Origin: Loxodes magnus
Lineage: Eukaryota > Ciliophora > Karyorelictea > Loxodida > Loxodidae
Length of the DNA stretch: 64,000 nucleotides
Assembly (NCBI GenBank): GCA_946699065.1
Contig: CAMPDV010000128.1
Coordinates: forward strand, 1 to 64,000
Reading direction: 5' to 3'
A model generated the notes under the pieces. The model was not told the origin of the DNA. It saw nothing but the letters and a program-made list of their open reading frames with translations, and searched no databases. A program made the translations under genes and the position numbers. Positions 46,765 through 57,802 of the stretch are shown here, piece after piece (position 1 is the first letter of the stretch; each line of letters starts with the position of its first letter).

Positions 46765-47716
46765 GTAAAGTTAATTTAAGAGGTAAATAGAACTAATCTT
46801 GGCTATTTAATTAAAATAAATAATTTGCTATTAAATCTAGTTCTTATCATTTATTTGCTTCGCTAATATTTATTGTTACTAATACTAATAAACTAGCAAC
46901 TAGATTCAAGCTTCATTGATTAGATTATTTTTAAAGCTAAAATTTAGATCTTTATTTTTAAATTCAAATTTGGTACTCTTTTTCCTGGGAAATAAGTATT
47001 AAAAAGAATTTATAAAATGCTAATATCAAATATTATATTTATATAGTAAGGCCTAGAAACGAGTAACAAAATGGCCAATTTACTGTAGATAAGTATACTT
47101 TCATACTACTATGATGATGAAGTGTCTTTATACGCTTTTATTGATATTCCTATATTGGGTACTCTGTTTTTATACTATTTGCATGTTAATAAATACTAAT
47201 TTAATTTCCTACTTCCTTGCTTACTACTAGCTTATTTTTTCCAGTTTTAAATTAATTTATATTAGCCTCCCACAATAATTAACAGCTTTTAGCTTTAAGT
47301 AAGTATATAGTCTACAAACGATTTTAAAATATAATAGTAGTAGCTTTTAAGACCCTTTTTGCTGTATTAAGTAGCGAAATAAATATTTCTTTGTATAAAG
47401 CAAATAAATCAAAGTTTAAGAATAGTTTAACTATGAGAAAATTTAGTGAAGTTTCTAAGGATTGAATATCCTCTAAAGAGTATTTCTAATTTATATAAAT
47501 CAGCTTATAGTTTATCTTTTTACTTTAAACTATTACACTCGGTTATTCTTTTAATGAATACTCTCTCAAAGCTGAGTTATGTAGGAATTATAAGTAGTTA
47601 GATATCTTTATTTTTGCATTCAAGGGAAAAAAGTAAAAAAAGTAGCTGAGTATTTAAATATTAAGCTCATGTTATTTATGAGTTGTAAAGCCTTTATAGT
47701 AAAAAGAGAGATACAA
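46765..47716. other. AT-rich region, no gene resolved
   Basis: Presumably the upstream region of the large plus-strand candidate starting at 47717. No promoter motif can be named. Confidence 0.3.
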
Positions 47717-50700
47717 ATGAGGAAGGATTTAATGGATAGATAAAGTAAGTAGAAATTAGTACTAGAAACTTGAATAATGGAAGGATATCTCTTTTTTAGC
47801 TCGGATATTAAGAAATAAAGGAATTAAGTTCTAATCATAGTAGCTTTACAGGATTTAGATTAATTACCTGGTAAGGCAAAGGGAAAATTACTTAATTACA
47901 GTTCAGAAGTTTTAAGAAAAATGTATAATACTAAAGTAAGATCAGATATTAAGAATTCGTAGAGTTATTAAAATGTAAGGAAAGTAAAATAGAACAAAGA
48001 ATTATTTTTAGATAAACCTTTACTGATTGCTTATGATAGTAATAACTTAAATAAGTTTCTAAGACATACCAAGTCTTCCATATATCAAAATAGTTTTGCT
48101 TTATAGCAATTTATGGATATTGCTTTACTTAAAAATTCTTTCATTACCTCTAAAAATATTTTAGGATTATAAAGATAGTTTTTACCTTCTAAAGATATTA
48201 AAACTGTAGAAAAGATTTTATACTGAGAACAGGACTTTTTTGAATTAAATTAAAGTGAACAATCAGAATTTTTTAAGGTGAATTGCATTTTAAAAGCATA
48301 GCAGGCAACTATAATACGGGATAGAGCTAAGCATTAAAAATATTCTATCGAAAGCTTAACAATTTCTTCATTTAAATGTCAAAAAAGTGAATTATCTTGA
48401 TAAAATAGCTCTTTTTTATCCTTTGAAACTAGTTAATTGATATTTAAAATAATAAAGTACCTTTGCTTGTTAATTAGCTATTGATCAAACTAATAAGTAA
48501 AAACTAAAGATATTTAAGATTATTATGATATTTCAAAGTTAATTCTATGATTTCTAGAATGAATAGATTTAATAACAGATAAACAATAAAAATATAGTAG
48601 AAGACTTACTAAAGATATTTATTTATCAAATCTATGAATATACTTTATAATTATTAACATTTACCTATCATTTAACCAAGTATCTAGAAAGTACTCTAGA
48701 GTTTGCTAATTTTATTTAGGAAATTAGTTTTAAAGATAAAATATTAGCTTGTGGTAAAATTTTGTCCACTGGGATTTTAGAGATCTAGATAGCATTAGTT
48801 AGTACAGATAAGCTTTTCATTTCTTAGCCTTCATTTATTATATTGATTGAGATCAAAGAGAAGTTAAATATGGATAAAAGAGAGAAGAGTTCATTTCTAG
48901 TAACTTGACAAAAGATTAAGATTTTCTATGTTCCCAATGTAAGTCTTTTGTAAGATTAATATCTGAAATCTTGAGGTTATACATTAATTGCACTGTTAGT
49001 GGTTTAGATTAATCAATGAATGAAAGCTAAATTATTAAAAGAATTCTTATTTACTTTAGTTAGCTTTAGCCTTATTAGGATTTATTGGAAATTAGTTTTT
49101 CAATCTTTCCTTAAATTTTTAGTAATTTTCCCATTAGTATTACCAAATTTATATCTCTATTGAAAATTTAGACACTTCTAGAACTAAATTTGATAGTTTA
49201 ATCAAAGTCCTAATGAGCATTACAGTTTTAAATTCAAATTATTTGAAAACGTTATTTTTAAAATAAGGCTAAAATACTAAGGATTTAGATGCATAACTTT
49301 ATTAAAGAGATCTATAAAAAATCATAAAGATATATGCTTTAATTCTGTATTTAGCGATAATCATAAGCATAAAGATATACTTATCTAAAGCATTTTTATA
49401 AAATAAGTAAACAATAATTGATGATTTATTCAGTGTCTTACCAAAGTAGCTAGATAACTGATGCTTTTTAAATTCTTATAGTAGTAAAAAATCTCTTATT
49501 AAAAGAAAAATATGAGGATTAGTCCTCTGCTTTAAGTAAGTTTTGAATAAACCGCAATGAGATTTTAGTTTATAACTAAGAAAATAGATTTTGCTATGAA
49601 GATTAAAAAATAAAAGAAGCAAGAGAGTTTTTAGTAATTCCTACAAAGCTAAATCTTAATATATTAAAAGACACAAATTAAATAAAATCTTACTTAGAGA
49701 TGTGGAAACATCTTATAAGTAATTGAAAGCTTCAACAGAACTTAATCATTAGCTCTTATTACACTGACTCTATTGTTATGAAAAATATTATGTAATAAGC
49801 TTAAGATTAAACGCTGAATTTAGTAGAGGCTTCAAATGGACCTAATAACCAAATCATAAAAAAGCAAATTTTCGTTTATTAAGGAATTTCTCTAAAAAGA
49901 AGAACTGAAAAAGACAAAATGAAGCTTCAGTCCATGTAATAAAAATCAGATCGATAATTTAGGCTTTTACTCTTATAAAAATAATTAAAATAGAATAAGA
50001 AAATGAAATTAAGAGAAATATTCCTTTAAATTGGGGCTATAGAATTATCGACACAACTAGTAAAAATCCTCTGAAAATTTCTTTCGGCTTATAAAATTAA
50101 AAAGATTATACAAAGAGAATAATACTTGCTTAAGGAGACAAAGTTGAGTAAAGAAGCTATTAGTTTTGATATTGTAAAGAGATAATTCCATATTAAGCTG
50201 AAGCAAACTAAAAATAGAAAAAAAGAGAAAAGTCAGCAATAAAAAAGAAACAATTAGGTTTTTGTAATCCCCTTAATTATAAATCCTTTAAATTCAATAA
50301 AAAATATTGCTTATGGGATTATTCTTAGGAGACTAGAAACCCAAAATTCGAATGTTTTTAAAATGCAATAAGTAAAAGATCAAAAAAGAGTAAAAATTTA
50401 TGTCAGTAAGAGAGTATTTTTGATATAAAGAAAAAAGTAACGAAAACATCTGATTATTAGGCCTTTCAGTAAATTTAAATCCTAACTGGCAAATAAGCTT
50501 AAGTAAAAAAATATCTCTTAATTATAAAGCAAAAAACTAAGAAGTTTCTGAATAATTTTAGAATATAGATTACTAAAAGTTTAATTATGATTAAATTTAA
50601 AAATACTAGAAATTTCTTACTAATTTCAAGAAAATTGGCGAAACAAAATAAAGCAATTCAGTAAAGTTATAAGTAATAGCTCAAAAGATGTAAGTCATAG

Positions 50701-50990
50701 AATAGCTAGGATATTATACTATGAGAGGAGTAAAAATATAGCAAGGAATTTAGTATTTTGCTAGTGTTTTTAAATAAATAAATAGGAAGTCTAAAATTTG
50801 TAGGAAAAACAGTGACGAAGTAAAGGAAAAATATAGAATCATTAAAGCATTTCAATGCTATGGCAAATATTAGCTTTAAAAATTCAGAAATTCATATAAA
50901 TAAAAGATAAATTTAAAAACTAGGAAAACAATTTATTAAACCCCAAACTATGGATATTACTTATTAGAATTTTGTGTATAAATATAGTTA
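47717..50990 (+). CDS. Large candidate gene in three frames, unidentified
   Basis: ATG 47717 opens MRKDLMDRQSKQKLVLE and about 225 codons follow in one frame (ALQDLDQLPGKAKGKLL, FALQQFMDIALLKNSFI, DIKTVEKILYWEQDFFE). At 48396 the frame changes and continues VEDLLKIFIYQIYEYTL, LEFANFIQEISFKDKIL and IKEKLNMDKREKSSFLV to about 48955. From 49276 a third frame runs more than 400 codons (TIIDDLFSVLPKQLDNW, IPLNWGYRIIDTTSKNP, AQGDKVEQRSYQFWYC, FVGKTVTKQRKNIESLK). Gln and Trp come from former stops throughout. It may be one gene with frame changes or two to three genes. No domain recognised. After 50.6 kb a second frame also looks protein-like, a warning about discrimination. Confidence 0.48.
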
Positions 50991-51195
50991 TTAATTGTTG
51001 TGAACTTATTTAATGAAAATCTTGCAGATTTAGCTTCTCTATATTTTTATCATTCTTAGTGAAGATATTTTATTTTTAAAATATCTCAATCATCAGGATT
51101 TATTTTTAAAACTTAGCTAAGCCTTAATAACTAATAGCATTTTGCAGATTTTTAACAAAAACCTCAAGAAATTTCTTCAAATTTTTATGATTTAA

Positions 51196-51560
51196 AATTT
51201 ATTATATTAGGAAATGTTGGCATTTGTCCATTCTATGTTTCACTTTTTTTTATTTGAATTATCTACAGTTAGAGTAAAATTATAAGTCTGAAAATAAACT
51301 GATTATTAATTTTTTTTTCCTTCATTTCATTTTTTTAAGAGTATATTATAACTTTTTTTTGGAAATTTTTCTATCTATCAAATAATAAGATTTCTTATTC
51401 TAATTAACTATTGACCTGCTTTAATTGAATTTTGATTTATTTCTGTTTCTCTAAAGTTATTCATCAATCTATTAGCTTAAGAGTTAAATAACTTTATAAA
51501 AGAGTTTTATCTTAGTTCTAATAAAAAATGCTGAAGATAATTTTATAACTTAAATCCTGC
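51196..51560 (-). CDS. Candidate gene, unidentified, convergent with the large gene
   Basis: Minus-strand frame: AGFKLQNYLQHFLLELRQ, then MNNFRETEINQNSIKAGQ, LIRIRNLIIWQIEKFPKK, ILLKKWNEGKKNQQSVYF and KKKWNIEWTNANISQYN. About 120 codons. The internal Met could be the start. Strongly Asn/Lys/Gln, with Trp from both TGA and TGG. No domain recognised. Confidence 0.42.
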
Positions 51561-54009
51561 AATATTTATTTTTTTACTTTGTAACTATAAAATTTATATC
51601 TACCTTTTGACTTTAGTACACCAAATTAAAGGAGTTCTTATCTTTATTTCTTCTATTTTACCTGAATTTTTTTAATTATTTGTGCTTTTTTAATTATTAA
51701 TAGAAATTTTATTTTACTTCGTTTTTAGTTCAAAACCTTTCATTTTTCATTCTAAGTAAGATAACGAATTTAAAGTTATTTTCACTTAAAATGTATCTTT
51801 TGTTGCTTTTACTTTGCATATAGTATATGAGGGAATTGCTATTCTTTATTTTATACTCTTTATTTCTTTTCTTAATTAATATTTTTCAATCTCACCTATG
51901 TTCGCTCTTAACCATGGTCATAAATACTTACTCGCTTTATGTTTTTTTAAGCTTTACGAATACTAGCTTGCTTTCTATTTTTTAACTTAGAATAAATTAA
52001 AGATGAATTAAAAAGTTTATTAATCTATTGCTTTATAATGATTCTATACTAAAGTATTATTAAAAGAAAGCCTTTAAATGCTCCTTAATTTCTCTTTAAA
52101 ATCTTATAATAATAATTTTCTAAGCTTCATTATTATTACCATTTGTTCCTTTTACTGATTACATTTTTAAAACTTCCAGTCTCTTTTTATGTTATTCGTT
52201 CTATTAATTTCTTTAAATTATTCAAAGGCTAGTGATTGAGTTCAAAGGTATAATATTATTAGGTATTTAGTCTACTTATAAAAAACCTATAGCCTATTTC
52301 TTATTTAAAAATAAATGAAATTAGTATTTAGTGACACAAGATTAAGATAACTTAAATTTTGGGTTTTATATCTTAACAAGCTATATCAAATTATTTTTGA
52401 GCTTATTCAAGTTAAAAAGAAGGAAATTATAAATCATATGCCTGTGCTAGATAATTTGCTTATATATATTAATTAAGTTTCCTTTAATACTTTTAACTTA
52501 GAGTTCGCTAATGAAGTAGAAAGTTATAAACTTTTAGTTTACTTTTTGAAAACATTTTTAGAGAAAATAATAAATACTGAACTAATATAACCTTCATTTC
52601 CTATATTGTGTGATTGATACAATGAAAAGGTAAATTGATTCCTAAGTATAACTACTACAGTAACCTTGTAAGCGAGTGATCGTTATTATATATAATAAGT
52701 CTTAAAAATTTACTTTAGATCACAAAAATTGGGATTTAAATCTAAAATATAAGCCTAGAGCTTATTTCAAATTACTTTTAATTTATTTAAATCCTACTAA
52801 TTTTTAGTAGCTAATAAAAGAAGGCAATTAATTATCTATAGTATTATAATATGTTTAAAACGATAAAATTTTATAAATCACTATATTCATTGTGCTATAG
52901 TGTCATAGTATTCCCATTTAATTTGTTTAAATTACTAGAATAGATGAACAAATATATCTAAATTAATCCAAATTAAAAGTATTAGATTTATATAGTTCTT
53001 CTTAGTTACTAATTTTTTATTTATTTTATATAGCTAAAATATATACTGAGCATTTGGTAATCTTTATCAATTTCCACTAATTACTTGTACGAAGTTAATA
53101 TAACAGTATAGAAAAAAAAATTATCAGTATATATAAATTTAGAACTTAATCTTATAGTTTTCGTAAGGAGCTATAAGATCATCATTATCCTATTGATAAA
53201 CTCTATTTTATGTGTGGAGAATATGAGACTTTCGATATATCTTTAAATGTATATACTATGTCTTATTTTCGATGTTTTTATCCAATAAAATTCCTAAAAC
53301 TGATTTTACCAAGGATATATGTGAATCATTGTAATTAATAGATTCTTTCTAAATTTATTTTAGCATTCAAATCTTTCTTTTCATTATTAGTTAAAAATAC
53401 TTATTTTCTATATGGTAAGTATGAGGCTTTATTTTTTGATTTTATTGAATATTTTACAGAAATTAAAACCCATAATGTTGGAGGTTCCAATAAATTACAG
53501 TTTATATCTCCGCAATAAAAAATAGCCTATTCGTTGCAGTTATCTAATTGAATGTAGCATTGTAAAAAAGTAAAATCAAATTAACCTATTGACGTAGAAG
53601 TCGTTTGCGAGAAAATAAACAACTTTAAAATGTTTGAATAATGCCTGAAAAAAAGGTAGGAGTAATTTATTTTATAAAAAGGATTGATAAATAAACAACA
53701 GCTAATGAATTATCTAAAGTAAAGATTATACGATGGAATTATTGAAAATACAATGCATAGATTAATAAGGGATTAAATGTTATCATATAAGTAAAAAAAA
53801 TTTGTTTTAAAATTATAAGAACAAAGTTAATCTAACTATGTAAATTACTCTTAAATGTAATTAGAAGTTTATTATATAAATAAATGATTTCGATAAAATG
53901 CATTAATCAAATCTGTCTTAAAATATCTAAAGTTTTAACAGTGGACAAATCAATTGTTCTGAAAAATAAGACATAATATTTTAGAAAAGCATTTAAATAA
54001 AAAGAATTT
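51561..54009. other. AT-rich region, no gene resolved
   Basis: 2.4 kb without a defensible frame. The last 100 bp may be heavily decayed LSU rRNA sequence upstream of the recognisable part. Confidence 0.35.
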
Positions 54010-54462
54010 TGAAACGTTTGTGAAGAATCTCTATCTAATAAAGTATTGTGAAGGTGATATGTTAACACAATGTGATTTCTGTCCAGTGCTCTGAATGTCA
54101 AGGTGATGCGTCACCACAGTAGTCCAACTTACTACGAGAGGAACCGTAGGTCCAGATCTTTGGTATCGCCATTGGTTGAGTAGTCCGTGTGGCTACTCTA
54201 TCATCTGCATATATTATGACTGAACGTCTCTAAGTCAGAATTTAATCTGGGAGCGACGCCTTCTATCTACTTATGAAAATAATACTTTTTATATCCCCAA
54301 TTCCTCTCCATGTCTGTTAACAGAATAAGGACAGCTCATCACATACAAGTAGATAGGATAGATCTTTTGTATGTCACTAAGTATTGACCAAGGGTTGTAC
54401 GCATGAGAATAAGCTTTCCTTACGATCTACTGAGACTCTTCCGTGGTCACTCGATCTATCTC
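54010..54462 (+). pseudogene. Decayed 3' end of nuclear LSU (26S/28S) rRNA with internal deletion
   Basis: Starts with sequence corresponding to the LSU region before domain V (aatctctatctaataaagta), then tgtgatttctgtccagtg and ctctgaatgtcaaggtga, highly conserved in eukaryotes. At about 54108-54122 it jumps several hundred nt ahead to the sarcin-ricin loop region (actacgagaggaacc, 54131-54145). Then come gactgaacgtctctaagtca (54218-54237) and the 3' terminal part (ttacgatctactgagact) ending near 54460. The deletion removes the peptidyl-transferase region, and one sarcin-ricin base is changed, so it cannot be a complete working LSU. Changes are mostly C to T or G to A. Confidence 0.87.
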
Positions 54463-54640
54463 TTCTTTATATCTCTGCTGGGGTTTTATTCACTTAAATC
54501 AAGTATCGAGTAGTACCTAGTAGTATCTAATACCTTTAGTTACTTATACTTGTATCATCTATCTTGAGTTTTACATCTAGACATTCATTACGACCTCTAC
54601 TGGGATTTAACTTACTTTAACTTACTTTGATTATTAAAGT
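54463..54640 (+). other. Sequence following LSU rRNA remnant
   Basis: Composition stays richer in G+C than the neighbourhood up to about 54640, with short repeats (agtagtacctagtagtatct; aacttactttaacttacttt). It may be former rDNA spacer downstream of the LSU gene. No gene recognised. Confidence 0.35.
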
Positions 54641-54674
54641 ACTAATTTTCAATCATAGAAAATTTGAAATAAAA

Positions 54675-54935
54675 ATGATAAGGACCTAACTAGAAAAATA
54701 AGGATGTTTGACTATCTAATGATAATGAAGAAGAGATGAAATTTTAAGTGCTAATCAGTAGAAGAAGGATATAGATAAAAGAATGAAAAGAGAAATAATT
54801 ATGAATAAGAAGATTTCTTGGACTCTAAAAAGAAGTGAAAATCCCCAATTTTTGAAAAAAGAGAAACCAAAAGAAAAAGTTTGGGTAGTTGAAGAATAGA
54901 AGCAAGAAGCTTTTTATCTTAAATAGCTAGTTTGA
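54675..54935 (+). CDS. Candidate small protein, 86 codons
   Basis: ATG 54675 gives MIRTQLEKQ; later KKDIDKRMKREIIMNKK, ISWTLKRSENPQFLKKEK and PKEKVWVVEEQKQEAFYL, ending at TGA 54933-54935, the terminator expected if TGA is the real stop of this code. Basic, Lys/Glu-rich. The first 35 residues include Trp and Gln from TGA/TAA and are less convincing than the rest. No homologue recognised. Confidence 0.4.
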
Positions 54936-55639
54936 TTTTTATTTTATTATGATTTTCAAATTATCATAATACCTTAATTTTTAAACATTTTACATATTAC
55001 TAGTAATATTTTTAAATTAATTTTATTATATTTTGTCTAAATTAAAATTTAATTTTTTTCTTTAAAGATTACTCATTTCTATATACATAAAAATTTCATT
55101 ATTTTTTTCAAAAATTTCAAGTTTTCCTTACGTTTTAATCGCTTCATTTTATTTTTTATTATTTCCTTTTTTTCATATTTTATTCGTTTTACTCTTTTTT
55201 AATTACCTTATTCTTTCTGCTAAACATCCAAAAATCTCTTAAAAGTTATTAATTTCTAGGTATCTTTTCTTCTACAATTTTAGTCTTATTTATCACTTGA
55301 GGAAGCTTATTCTCAGTTTCTTATTTGTTTACTTAAATTTATCAGCACTTACAAAGAGAGTCTTTTTTATCTATTATCTATCATAATAAATTTAAAAAAG
55401 TTGGAAATATCAAAGACTTAGTATAACTATTTCTTTTTATGATATAGCATAGCCTATTTCTCTTATAGTTGACTATTAAAAACTTAAGACGTTTTTATTT
55501 TTTAATTGATATCATTTTATTCTATTGAGCTACTTAAAGACGTAAAATATAGCTTAAAGTTATAGGAATTTCTTATGAATAAAAGACTTTATCATTCACT
55601 TAGTTATATGAGTAATCTACGGTTAATAAATTATATTAT

Positions 55640-56450
55640 CTCATTTATTTTGCTAATTTTCATAAAGTTTATATATGGAAAATCTCAGGAAAGGTTTCTT
55701 TGCCGCTTCTAAGAAGTAGAAGCCTGTCACCATTAGTATAAGGAGAAGAAGAGACAGCTAAAAATAGCTCATGCTGATTTAATATCAGCCTTGGAGGAGA
55801 AAACAAGGACCAGGAGGTTTCTCAGAATTTAACCCTTTTGGACTGATGAGCATGGAATAACTCATCAAGATGGTGCTGAACCTCCAGGAAAAGGTTAAGA
55901 AACTTAGAAAGGAAAATATCAAGCTGACAGAATAGATCTAACATGAACTTTAAGATATGCTTGAATTGAGAATGGTTAGATAGAAGAGAAAGATTGACGC
56001 CTTATGAAACTACTAAAAGGAGTAAAACAAACAGATCAATCACAGAGACAACTTATGTAAGACTAAAATAATCAGCTGAAATTGTGGCTACAAGCTAAAG
56101 ACAACCTGAGCAAAGTATGGTAATAGAAGAAATAGTAAAAAATTAGAAAAACATAATATCAATAGAAAAATAATGATCAAAAGGGAATGCTAATAAAGTT
56201 TCTCGACAAGACACAAATAAAAGAAATGCAAAAACTTTTATTAGATCAAAAGAAAATACTTAATCAATGGATAAAAGAAAAGAAAATGTATTCTGCTGCA
56301 AAGAAGAAGGAATCTACAAACTAAGAGATAAATGACAATTTTCGAGAATGAGAAGCACAAAACTTAGAAAGGAAAATTCGATATTTTTCAGAACAAGAGT
56401 TACTAAACTTACAAACTTATTTTAAGCAATGGCAATGATATAACTGCTAG
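55640..56450 (+). CDS. Candidate coiled-coil protein with probable short intron
   Basis: Three frames connect. First (55660-55815): SQERFLCRFQEVEACHH, KEKKRQLKIAHADLISAL and EEKTRTR. A GT...AG segment of 34 nt (about 55819-55852) would splice it in phase to SMEQLIKMVLNLQEKVKK then LRKENIKLTEQIQHELQD, a clear leucine-rich coiled coil. After a further frame change at about 55.99 kb it continues SQRQLMQDQNNQLKLWLQ, DKTQIKEMQKLLLDQKKI and RYFSEQELLNLQTYFKQW to 56450. The first block is visibly richer in G+C. Architecture suggests a structural or DNA-binding coiled-coil protein, but no family is identified. Introns versus decay is unresolved. Confidence 0.5.
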
Positions 56451-56737
56451 TAAATATTTTTAATTATAATTATTATACAGTTTTCAAATAACTAGAACCA
56501 AAAATATTTAAAAAAAATTATAAAAGCGTATTTAAAAATGCTGAAATACACATAAAAGGAATTTAGAGATTAATATTATACTATATTATATTATTTCTAA
56601 ATAATTCTAATTATACCCATCATTAGATAAGAAAAAATATCGTTTACTGTCCATAATGATACTTGCAAGTATAAATATAAATTTTTCTAATTTTATACTT
56701 AAATTATTTTATACCAATTAATAATTATTAACTTTAG

Positions 56738-57000
56738 AGTTTGAGGAAAACCTTGCTCTAGCAGTTCTGAATTCTCTGAACGACCTCTTGACTGATATAA
56801 CTGAATATTCTGCAGATCAATTTATAAAACAGGGACCACCTTGTCTATTGAATGCATACTCCATAATAATAGATTTCAAGAAACTACCTAAGTCAGATAA
56901 CCTCTTGATGAGTTCTCTTTAAGACTTTAAATACAATCCGGTACTTTCCTAAGGATTGTAGGTATAATCAGGCAGTTCAAAATCTTGTTCCTGCCATTTT
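56738..57000 (+). CDS. Candidate exon, unidentified, GC-richer
   Basis: After an acceptor-like TTTAG at 56733-56737, one frame reads FEENLALAVLNSLNDLLT, EYSADQFIKQGPPCLLN and FKKLPKSDNLLMSSLQD, ending near TAG/TAA codons around 56960. Composition (about 40% GC) resembles the WD40 gene rather than the AT-rich candidates. It lacks an ATG, so it is probably a later exon, possibly of the coiled-coil gene ending at 56450, though the intervening 290 bp would be a long intron. No domain recognised. Confidence 0.48.
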
Positions 57001-57454
57001 TTAAATTATTTAGTTTTCATTTATAGTTCATATTGTATAGCGTTAATAAAGAAGATAAAAGTCTTAATTTTATAAGGTAATAGGACTAACTAAATAAAAA
57101 TAAAAATTGAAATCCTAAATTAGTAAAAATAATGTTAAAAGAGAATCTACAAAAATTCAAGAAAGACAATTTTGATTTAAATTTAATATAAAGTTGATTA
57201 TCGTAAAAAATGAAAATCTTAAACAAATAGTAAAAGTTGCATTATTGGTAGACATAATGATGGTTTTAGAAGAATCAATTCAAATTATTTTTGATACTTA
57301 GATATTTAATTTATGATTATACAAAACATTTCTAAATTTAACTATATATATGAAGATAATTAATAAAATAAAGATTATGAAAACTACATTTTAAATAGTA
57401 TCTTAAAGATATTTACATGATATCTTTTATTATATAGATCTTTATTATTAAATT
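57001..57454. other. AT-rich sequence with a weak plus-strand frame
   Basis: Around 57205-57315 a frame reads KNENLKQIVKVALLVD and MVLEESIQIIFDTQ, possibly a further exon. Otherwise nothing is recognised. Confidence 0.3.
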
Positions 57455-57802
57455 TAAATAGGATGGAAAGCCCTTTCCTTCGGATGCTGCTTGGAGGATC
57501 AGCAAGGCAACAAAAAAATGAGCGCGGACGGAGGATAAATCGGAGGAAGAGAAACCAATGACGAGAGAAAGAAGATGTGACAAGCTGGAGAACTCTGAAT
57601 GCAAGGAGGAAACTTTTTTCATCATAGGTCGAGGAAATGTACCCGTAATCGCATATTGCATTCTATACTTTGGAAGGAAAAATTCAAGGTTTACTGCAGG
57701 AAGGGAAAACAAGGATAGAGAAACATTAAAAAAATTTTCGACATTAAATAAAATTAATTTAAAGAGCTGCGCACCAACGAGAGTGCTACGCGCTCTATAA
57801 TC
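57455..57802 (+). repeat. Hairpin-tailed GC-rich repeat, copy 2
   Basis: Close match to 20655-21006 in the same orientation, including ccctttccttcggatgctg, gagcgcggacggaggataaa and the terminal stem-loop at 57763-57797 (gctgcgcaccaacgagag, gctacgcgctct). The shared reading frame starts at ATG 57558 here. A 1-nt length difference in the A run near 57.51 kb changes the frame upstream of that ATG. Both copies are followed by ataat and T/A-rich sequence. Confidence 0.75.

Noticed and set aside
49757..49775. YYTDSIVM, resembling motif C of family B DNA polymerases
   Set aside because: The first catalytic Asp of DTDS is not present, the longer well-formed frame in this interval is a different one, and no motif A or B (SLYPS, NSxYG) was found upstream.
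23728..51560. Mitochondrial or bacterial origin of the AT-rich block
   Set aside because: TGA=Trp would fit mitochondria, but TAA/TAG=Gln would not; no mitochondrial genes or ribosome binding sites are seen, and the flanks are nuclear retrotransposons and nuclear rRNA pieces.
53907..54101. A 64-codon minus-strand ORF beginning MTFRALDRNH
   Set aside because: It is antisense to the conserved ctctgaatgtcaa block of the LSU rRNA remnant.
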